Shown: piece by piece, positions 54,737-64,000 of the stretch | How the letters are laid out: each line of letters starts with the position of its first letter | Position numbering within the stretch: position 1 is the stretch's first letter | Assembly: GCA_011799875.1 (NCBI GenBank) | Contig: CM022298.1 | Span: 724,760,727 to 724,824,726, forward strand | Origin: Thinopyrum elongatum | Taxonomy: Eukaryota; Streptophyta; Magnoliopsida; Poales; Poaceae | Direction: 5' to 3' | Length of the DNA: 64,000 nt | Program-made: the position numbers and the translations under genes | Notes under the pieces: model-generated | Databases searched by the model: none | What the model was told of the DNA's origin: nothing | Seen by the model: the letters and a program-made list of their open reading frames with translations, nothing else

Positions 54737-57700
54737 GTTGAGAGGGTTACGGCAAAAACTGGATGCACTTCGTGTACAAAATGGACAAACTCTTTCGAAG
54801 TATCAGGGTTTCGGACGAAAACTCATATGTTACAAAGGGATTTCATTTTTTTTGAACTTATTTGAACTCCAGACTTTTTGTGTGTTCAAAATGAACCATT
54901 CAAAGCAACATCATCAATTTTCAACCCTTTCTAGCTTCATCTGTTATTTTTCATGCATTTACTGATTTTTTTTGAGCTAAATGACCCTGAAATTAAAAAG
55001 CACTTCAGATGAACTCTGAAGAGGTTGAAAATTGGCATGGTATCATCATTTCACCCACATAGCATGTGCTAAAAAGTTGAGAGGGTTACGGCAAAAACTG
55101 GATGCACTTCGTATACAAAATGGACAATCTCTTTCGAAGTATCAGGGTTTCGGACGAAAACTCATCTGTTACAAAGGGATTTCATTTTTTTAAACTTATT
55201 TGAAATCTAGACTTTTTGTGTGTTCAAAATGAACCATTCAAAGCCACATCATCAATTTTCAACCCTTTCTGATTTCATCTGTTATTTTTCGTGCATTTAC
55301 TGATTTTTTTGAGCTAAATGACCCTGAAATTGAAAAGCGATGCACATGAACTCTGAAGAGGTTGAAAATTGGCATGATATCATCGTTTCACCCACATAGC
55401 ATGTGCTAAAAAGTTGAGAGGGTTACGGCAAAAACTAGATGCACTTCATGTACAAAATGGACAATCTCTTTCGAAGTATCAGGGTTTCGGACAAAAACTC
55501 ATCTGTTACAAAGGGATTTCATTTTTTTAAACTTATTTGAACTCCAGACTTTTTGTGTGTTCAAAATGAACCATTCAAAGCCACATCATCAATTTTCAAC
55601 CCTTTCTGACTTCATCTGTTATTTTTCATCCATTTACTGATTTTTTTGAGCTAAATGACCCTGAAATTGAAAAGCACTTCACATGAACTCTAAAGAGGTT
55701 GAAAATTGGCACGATATCATCAATTCACCTACATAGCATCTGCTAAAAAGTTGAGCAGGTTACGCAAAACTGGATGCACTTCGGTCAAAATGGGACAATC
55801 TCTTTCGACGATCAGTTTCGGACAAAAACTCATCTGTTACAAAGGATTTCATTTTTTTTTAACTTATTGTACTCCAACTTTTTGTGTGTTCAAAATAACC
55901 ATCAAACCCACTCATCAATTTTTCAACCCTTTCTTGACTTTAATTGTATTTTTCGGGCATTTACTGATTTTTTTTGAGCTTAATGACCCCTGAAATTGAA
56001 AAGCGCTGCACATGAACTGAAGCAGGTTGAAAATTGGCATGATATCATCCGTTCACCACATAGCATGTGCTACAAAGTTGAGAGGGTACGGAAAAAAACT
56101 GAGATGCACTTCATGTACAAAATGGACAATCTCTTTCGAAGTATCAGGGTTTCGGACAAACTCATCTGTTACAAGGGATTTCATTTTTTAAACTTATTTG
56201 AACTCCGACTTTTTGTGTGTTCAAAATGAACCATTCAAAGCCCATCATCAATTTTCAACCCTTTTCTGCTTCATCTGTTATTTTTCATCATTACGATTTT
56301 TTTTGAGCTAAATGACCCTGAAATTGAAAGCACTTCACATGAACTCTAAAAGGTTAAAATTGGCATGATATCATCATTCAACCTACATACATGTGCTAAA
56401 AAGTTGAGAGGGTTACGGCAAAAACTGGATGCACTTCGTGTACAACATGGACAATCTCTTCGAAGTATCAGGGTTTCGACACAAAAACTCATTGTTTACA
56501 AGGATTTCATTTTTTTAACTTATTTGAACTCCAGACTTTTTTGTGTGTTCAAAATGAACCATTCAAAGCACATCATCAATTTTCAACCCTTTCTAGACTT
56601 CATCTGTTATTTTTCATCCATTTACTGATTTTTTTTTGAGCTAAATGACCCTGAAATTGAAAAGCCTTCCATGAACTTCTGAAGAGGTTGAAAATTGGCA
56701 TGATATCATCAATTCACCCACATAGCATGTGCTAAAAAGTTGAAGGTTTACGGCAAACTGGATGCACTTCGTGTACAAATGGACATCTCTTTCGAGTATC
56801 AGGGTTTTCGGACAAAAACTCATCTGTTACAAAGCGGGATTTCATTTTTTAAACTTATTTGAACTCCAGACTTTTTGTGTGTTCAAAATGAACTTCAAAG
56901 CCACATCATCAATTTCAACCCTTTCTGATTCATCTGTTATTTTTCATCCATTTACTATTTTTTTGAGCTAAATGACCCTGAAATTGAAAAGCACTTCACT
57001 AACCCTGAAGAGGTTGAAAATTGGCATGATATCATCATTTCACCCACTACATGTGCTAAAAGTTGAGAGGGTTACGGCAAAAACTGGATGCACTTCGTGG
57101 TAACAAATGGACAATCTCTTTCGAAGTATCAGGGTTTCGGCACAAAAACTCTCTGTTACAAAGGGATTTCATTTTTTTTAAACTATTTGAATCTAGACTT
57201 TTTGTGTGTTCAAAATGAACCATTCAAAGCCACATCATCAATTTTCAACCCTTCTGATTTCATCTGTTATTTTTCATGCATTTACTGATTTTTTTGAGCT
57301 AAATGACCCTGAAATTGAAAACCACTTCACAGAACATGAAGAGGTTGAAAATTGCATGATATCATCATTTCACCCACATAGCATGTCTAAAAAAGTTGAG
57401 AGGGTTACCGGCAAAAACTGATGCACTTCGTGTACAAAATGGACAATCGCTTTCGAAGTATCAGGGTTTCGGACAAAACTCATCTGTTCAAAGGGATTTC
57501 ATTTTTTAAACTTATTTGAACCTAGCCCTTTTTGTGTGTTCAAAATGAACCATTCAAAGCCCACATCATCAATTTTTCAACCCTTTCTGACTTCATCTGT
57601 TATTTTTCATGCATTTACTGATTTTTTGAGCTAATGACCGCTGAAATTGAAAAGCACTTCACATGACTCTGAAGAGGTTGAAATTGGCATGATATCACAT

Positions 57701-60700
57701 TTCCCCCACATAGCAGTGCTAAAAGTTGAGAGGGTTACGGCAAAAACTGGATGCACTTCGTGTACAAAATGGACATCTCTTTCGAAGTATCAGGGTTTCG
57801 GACAAAAACTCATCTGTTACCAAGGGATTTCATTTTTTTAAACTTATTTGAACCCAGATTTTTGGTGTGCACAAATGAACCATTCAAAGCCACATCATCA
57901 ATTTTCAACCCTTTCTGACTTCATCTGTTATTTTTCCATTGATATTTTTTGAGCTAATGACCCTGAAATTGAAAGCACTTCACATGAACTCTGAAGAGGT
58001 TGAAAATTGGCATGATATCATCATTTCACCACACATAGCATGTGCTAAAAAGTGAGGGGTTACGGCAAAAACGGATGCACTTCGTGTACAAAATGGAAAT
58101 CTCTTCGAAGTATCAGGGTTTCGGACAAAAACTCATAGTTACAAAGGGATTTTCATTTTTTAAACTTATTTGAACTCCAGACTTTTTGTGTGTTCAAATG
58201 AACATTCAAAGCCACTACATCACTTTTCAACCTTTTCTGACTTCATCTGTTATTTTGTCACGCATTTACTGATTTTTTTGAGCTAAATGACCCGAAATGA
58301 AAACCTTCACATGAACTCGAGGTTGGAAATGGCATGATATCATCATTTCCACCCACATAGCATGTGCTAAAATTGAGAGGGTTACGGCAAAACTGGATGC
58401 CTCGTGTACAAAATGGATAATCTCTTTCGAAGTATACAGGGTTTCGGACAAAAACTCATCTGTTACAAAGGGATTTCATTTTTAAATTATTTGAACTCCA
58501 GACTTTTTGGTGTTTCAAAATGAACCATTCAAAGCCACATCATCAATTTTCAACCTTTTCTGACTTCATCTGTTTATTTTTCACGCATTTCATTTTCCCA
58601 TTTCACCCTTTCTCGTCTGATTTCATCTGTTTATTTTTGCATGCATTACGATTTTTTTGAGCTAAATGACCCGGAAATTGAAAGAGCACTACAAGAACTG
58701 AAGAGGTTGAAAATTGGCATGATATCATCATTTCACACCCACATAGCTGTGCTAAAAAGTTGAGAGGGTTACGGCAAAAACGATGCACTTCGTGTACAAA
58801 ATGGACAATCTCTTTCGAAGTATCAGGGTTTCGGACAAAAACTCATCTGTTACAAAGGGATTTCATTTTTTAAACTTATTTGAACTCCAGCTTTTGTGTG
58901 TTCAAATGACCATTCAAAGCCACATCATCAATTTTCACAACCCTTTCTTGACTTCATCTGTTATTTTTCATGCATTTTACTGATTTTTTTGAGCTAAATG
59001 ACCCTGAAATTGAAAGCACTTCACATGACCTCTGAAGAGGTTGAAAATTGGCATGATATCACATCATTTCACACACATAGCATGTGCTAAAAAGTTGAGA
59101 GGGTTACGGCCAAAAACTGGATGCACTTCGTGTACAAAATGGACATCTCTTTCGAAGTATCAGGTTTCGGACAAAACTCATCTGTTACAAAGGGATTTCA
59201 TTTTTTAAACTTATTTGAACTCCAACTTTTTGTGTGTCACAAAATGAACCATTCAAAGCCACATCATCAATTTTCAACCCCTTTCTGACTTCATCTGTTA
59301 TTTTTTCATGCATTTACTATTTTTTGAGCTAATGACCCTGAAATTGAAAAGCATTCACATGAACTCTGAAGAGGTTGAAAATTGGCATGATTCATCATCA
59401 TTCTCACCCCACATAGCATGTGCTAAAAAGTTGAGGGGTTACGCAAAAACAGGATGCACTTCGTGTACAAATGGAAATCTCTTTCGAAGTATCAGGGTTT
59501 CGGACAAAAACTCATTGTTTACAAAGGGATTTCATTTTTTTAAACTTATTTGAACTCCAGACTTTTTGTGTGTTCAAAATGAACCATTCAAAGCCACTAT
59601 CAATTTTCAACCTTTTCTTTTCTGACTTCATCTGTTATTTTCACTTTACTTGATTTTTTTGAGCTAAATGACCCTGAAATTGAAAAGCACTTCACATGAA
59701 CTCTGAAGAGGTTGAAATTGGCATGATTCATCATTTCACCCACATAGCATGTGGCTAAAAAGTTGAGAGGGTCCGGCAAAAACTGGATGCACTTCGTGTA
59801 ACAAAATGGAAATCTCTTTCGAAGTATCAGGGTTTTCGGACAAAAACTCATCTGTTACAAAGGGATTTCATTTTTTAAACTTATTTGAACTCCAGACTTT
59901 TTGTGTGTTCAAAATGAACCATTCAAAGCCACATCATCAATTTTCAACCTTTCTGACTTCATCTGTTATTTTCATCGCATTTACTGATTTTTTTTTGAGC
60001 TAAATGACCCTGAAATTGAAAAGCACTTCACATGAACTCTGAGAGGTTGAAAATTGGCATGATATCATCATTTCATCACCACATAGCATGTGCTAAAAAG
60101 TTGAGAGGGTTACGGCAAAAACTGGATGCCTTCGTGTACAAAATGGACAATCTCTTTCGAAGTATCAGGGTTTCGGACAAAACTCATTGTTACAAGGGAT
60201 TTCATTTTTTTAAACTTATTTGAACTCCAACTTTTTGTGTGTTCAAAATGAACCATTCAAAGCCACATCATCAATTTTCAAACCTTTTCTGACTTCATCT
60301 GTTTTTTTCAGCTTTTCCTTTTACTGATTTTTTTGAGCTAAATGACCCTGAAATTGAAAAGCACTTCACATGAACTCTGAAGAGGTTGAAAATTGGCATG
60401 ATACATCATTTCACCCCATAGCATGTGCTAAAATTGAGAGGGTTACGGCAAAAACTGGATGCCACTTCGTGTACAAAATGGACAATCTCTTTCGAAGTAT
60501 CAGGGTTTCGGACAAAAAACTCATCTGTTACAAAGGGATTTCATTTTTTTAAACTTATTTGAACTCCAGACTTTTGTGTGTCTCAAATAACCATCTCATC
60601 CACATCATCAATTTTCAACCCTTTCTGACTTCATCTGTTATTTTTTCATGCATTTACTAGATTTTTTTGAGCTAAATGACCCTGAAATTGAAAAGCACTT

Positions 60701-63700
60701 CACATGAACTCTGAAGAGGTTGAAAATTGGCATGATATCATCATTTCACCACCACATAGCATGTGCTAAAAAGTTGAGAGGGTTACGGCAAAAACTGGAT
60801 GCACTTCGTGTACAAAATGGACAATCTCTTTCGAAGTATCAGGGTTTCGCACAAAAACTCATCTGTTACAAAGGGATTTCATTTTTTTAAACTTATTTGA
60901 ATCTAGACTTTTTGTGTTGTTCAAATTGAACCATTCAAAGCCACATCTCATTTTCAACCCTTTCTTATTTCATCTGTTTTTTTTTCATGCATTTACTATG
61001 ATTTTTTTGAGCTAAATGACCCTGAAATTGAAAAGCACTTCACATGAACTCTGAAGAGGTTGAAAATTGGCATGATATCATCATTTCACCCACATAGCAT
61101 GTGCTAAAAAGTTAGAGGGTTACGGCAAAACTGGATGCACTTCTGTACAAATGGACAATCTCTTTCGAAGTATCAGGGTTTCGGACAAAAACTCATCTGT
61201 TACAAAGGGTTTCATTTTTTTAAACTTATTTGAACTCCAGACTTTTGTGTGTTCTCAAAATGAACCATTCAAAGCCACATCATCAATTTCAACCCTTTCT
61301 GACTTCATCTTTATTTTTTCATCCATTTACTGATTTTTTTGAGCTAAATGACCCTGAAATGAAAAGCACTTCACATGAACTCTGAAAGGTTGAAAATTGG
61401 CAGATATCATCAATTCACCACATAGCATGTGCTAAAAAGTTGAGAGGGTTCCGGCAAAACTGGATGCACTTCGTGTACAAAATGGACAATCTCTTTCGAA
61501 GTATCAGGGTTTCGGACAAAAACTCATCTGTTACAAAGGATTTCATTTTTTTAAACTTATTTGAACTCCAGACTTTTTGTGTGTTCAAAATGAACCATTC
61601 AAGCCACATCATCAATTTTCAACCCTTTCTGACTTCATCTGTTTATTTTTCATCCATTTACTGATTTTTTTTTGAGCTAATGACCCTGAAATTGAAAAGC
61701 ACTTCACATGAACTCTGAAGAGGTTGAAAATTGGCATGATATCATCATATTCACCCCACATAGCATGTGCTAAAAAAGTTGAGAGGGTTACGGCCAACAC
61801 TGAGTTGAGAGGGTTACGGCAAAAACTGGATGCACTTCGTGTACAAAATGGACAATCTCTTTCGAAGTATCAGGGTTTCGGACAAAAACTCATCTGTTAC
61901 AAAGGGATTTCATTTTTTTAAACTTTTTGAACTCCCGACTTTTTGTGTGTTCAAAATGAACCATGCAAACACCATCATCAATTTTCAACCCTTTTCTGAC
62001 TTCATCTGTTATTTTTCATCCATTACTGATTTTTTTTGAGCTAAATGACCCTGAATTGAAAGCACTTCAACATAACTCTAAAGAGGTTGAAAATTGGCAT
62101 GATATCATCATTCAACCTACATACATGTGCTAAAAAGTTGAGAGGGTTACGGCAAAACTGGATGCCTTCGTGTACAAATGACAATCTCCTTCGAAGTATC
62201 AGGGTTTCGACAAAAAACTCTCTGTTCACAACGGATTTCATTTTTTTAAACTTATTTGAACTCCAGACTTTTTTGTGTGTCAAAATGAACCATTCAAAGC
62301 ACATCACATCAATTTTCAACCCTTTCTAACTTCATCTGTTATTTTTCATCCATTTACTGATTTTTTTTTAGCTAAATGACCCTGAAATTGAAAAGCACTT
62401 CCTGAACTCTGAAGAGGTTGAAAATTGGCATGATATCATCAATTCACCCACATAGCATGTGCTAAAAAGTTGAAGGTTTACGGCAACTGGATGCACTTCG
62501 TGTACAAATGGACATCTCTTTCGAAGTATCAGGGTTTCGGACAAAAACTCATCTGTTACAAAGGGATTTCATTTTTTAAACTTATTTGAACTCCAGACTT
62601 TTTGTGTGTTCAAAATGAACATTCAAAGCCACATCATCAATTTTCAACCCTTTCTGAGTTCAATCTGTTATTTTTCATGCTTTACTGATTTTTTTGAGCT
62701 AAATGACCCTGAAATTGAAAAGCACTTCACATGACCCTGAAGAGGTTGAAAATTGGCATGATATCATTCATTTCACCCACTACCATGTGCTAAAAAGTTG
62801 AGAGGGTTACGGCAAAAACTGGATGCACTTCGGGTACAAAATGGACAATCTCTTTCGAATATCAGGGTTTCGGCACAAAAACTCGTCTGTTACAAAGGGA
62901 TTTCATTTTTTTTAAACTATTTGAATCTAACTTTTGTGTGTTCAAAATGAACCATTCAAAGCCACATCATCAATTTTCAACCCTTCTGATTTCATCTGTT
63001 ATTTTTCATGCATTTACTGATTTTTTTGAGCTAAATGACCCTGAATTGAAAACACTTCACAGAACATGAAGAGGTTGAAAATTGCATGATATCATCATTT
63101 CACCCACATAGCATGTCTAAAAAAGTTGAGAGGGTTACGGCAAAAACTGGCATTCGTGTACAAAAATGGACAATCGCTTTCGAAGTATCAGGGTTTCGGA
63201 CAAAAACTCATCTGTTAAAGGGATTTCATTTTTTAAACTATTTGAACCTAGCCTTTTTGTGTGTTCAAAATGAACCATTCAAAGCCACATCATCAATTTT
63301 TCAACCCTTTCTGACTTCAATCTGTTATTTTCATGCATTTACTGATTTTTTGAGCTAAATGACCCTGAAATTGAAAAGCACTTCACATGATCTCTGAAGA
63401 GGTTGAAATTGGCATGATATCACATTTCACCCCACATAGCATGTGCTAAAAGTTGAGAGGGTTACGGCAAAAACTGGATGCACTTCGTGTAACAAATGGA
63501 CAATCTCTTTCGAGTATCAGGTTTCGGACAAAAACTCATCTGTTACAAGGGATTTCATTTTTTTAAACTTATTTGAACTCCAGATTTTTGGTGTGCACAA
63601 ATGAACCATTCAAAGCACATCATCAATTTTCAACCCTTTCTGACTTCATCTGTTATTTTTTCACATGTATATTTTTTGAGCTAATGACCCTGAAATTGAA

Positions 63701-64000
63701 AGCACTTCACATGAACTCTGAAAGGTTGAAAATTGGCATGAATCATCATTTCACCACACATAGCATGTGCTAAAAAGTGAGCGGGTTACGGCAAAAACGG
63801 GATGCACTTCGTGTACAAAATGGATAATCTCTTCGAAGTATCAGGGTTTCGGACAAAAACTCATAGTTACAAAGGGATTTCATTTTTTAAACTTATTTGA
63901 ACTCCAGACTTTTTGTGTGTTCAAATGAACATTCAAAGCCACGTAACATCATTTTCAACCTTTTCTGACTTCATCTGTTATTTTTCACGCATTTACTGAT
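54737..64000. repeat. Expanded 337-bp tandem array (at least 27 monomers)
   Basis: Monomers starting GTTGAGAGGGTTACGGC recur at about 54737, 55076, 55413, 55750, 56077, 56403, 56739 and so on every 325-340 bases to 63777 and continue past the window end: 28 starts in all. CACTA-1 has 2.6 of the same monomer at the same place. The first three monomers are clean; from about 55740 onward nearly every monomer has several single-base indels. Monomers 6-11 are matched by monomers 23-28 with shared private variants, a 17-monomer period of about 5.73 kb. Small frames through the array are not genes. Confidence 0.95.

Larger units (their letters stand above)
47007..64000 (-). mobile_element. CACTA-2, incomplete at window edge
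   Basis: Left end TGCTAGAAGAAAAAGG, a mutated version of CACTAGTAGAAAAAGG, then the same subterminal repeats, Ulp-like gene, foldback, tandem repeats, internal promoter block and 337-bp array as CACTA-1, in the same order. The TNP2 gene and right end must lie beyond 64000. The outermost bases CA have become TG, so this end is probably no longer competent, and the element looks older or more decayed than CACTA-1. Confidence 0.93.

Noticed and set aside
54738..63773. Many 60-90-codon frames with MHFVYKMDNLFRSIRVSDKNSS
   Set aside because: Each is the same part of the 337-bp monomer; broken at random by indels and present in the non-genic array of CACTA-1 as well.
54737..64000. CRISPR-like interpretation of the regular array
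   Set aside because: Monomers are fully repetitive over 337 bp with no unique spacers, and the genome is a plant's.

Overview
The window is a repeat-dense stretch of a large grass genome, almost certainly Triticeae (wheat, Aegilops or barley relatives). The evidence is an Au-type SINE, two CACTA elements with the Triticeae subterminal motif GGTCCCGGTT, Stowaway MITEs starting CTCCCTCCGT, a zinc-knuckle/DUF4283 pseudogene pair and long Gypsy-type LTRs. I see no intact host gene; nearly all recognisable coding sequence belongs to, or was broken by, mobile elements. Family names were assigned by eye, without a database.

Layout: 1-4380 is the leader, primer-binding site and complete 4.1-kb LTR of a minus-oriented retrotransposon. 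4589-5258 is a truncated TIR transposon. 5259-44999 holds three tandem copies (R1 5259-27753, R2 27754-36777, R3 36778-44999) of one ~9-kb segment. Each full copy carries a LINE reverse-transcriptase tail, a Stowaway MITE, a zinc-knuckle/DUF4283 pseudogene, a solo LTR, a CYP79-like P450 fragment and a GGGCATCTC-TIR transposon. R1 is split by a complete 13.5-kb CACTA element (10972-24489) with a 3-bp target duplication GAC; R2 keeps the unoccupied site. R3 is split by a 6.4-kb Mutator-like element (37653-44021) with a transposase cut short and abutted by a plant mobile domain gene. 45070-45398 is an Au SINE with a perfect 15-bp duplication. 47007 to the window end is a second CACTA of the same family, whose internal 337-bp tandem array has expanded from 2.6 copies (first CACTA) to at least 27.

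The CACTA family encodes three proteins on the minus strand: a TNP2-type transposase (19899-23201), a multi-exon protein ending in a Ulp1-type cysteine-protease fold (11542-15328 and 47583-51458), and a small coiled-coil protein with a C-terminal membrane segment (23377-23823), the only one without a visible lesion. Between the genes both CACTA copies carry a ~0.5-kb foldback whose two arms each read as a piece of an SNF2-type helicase. This hairpin is the most provocative feature here, because inverted duplications of host genes can become small-RNA loci. Subterminal-type repeats are also found inside the element next to TATA boxes, suggesting promoter autoregulation.

Decay follows a pattern: stop codons in the first CACTA are CAG to TAG and most in the second are CGA to TGA, as expected from deamination of methylated CHG and CG sites. 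From about 55.74 kb onward the array is full of single-base indels and shows a 17-monomer higher-order period, so its fine structure should be treated with caution.
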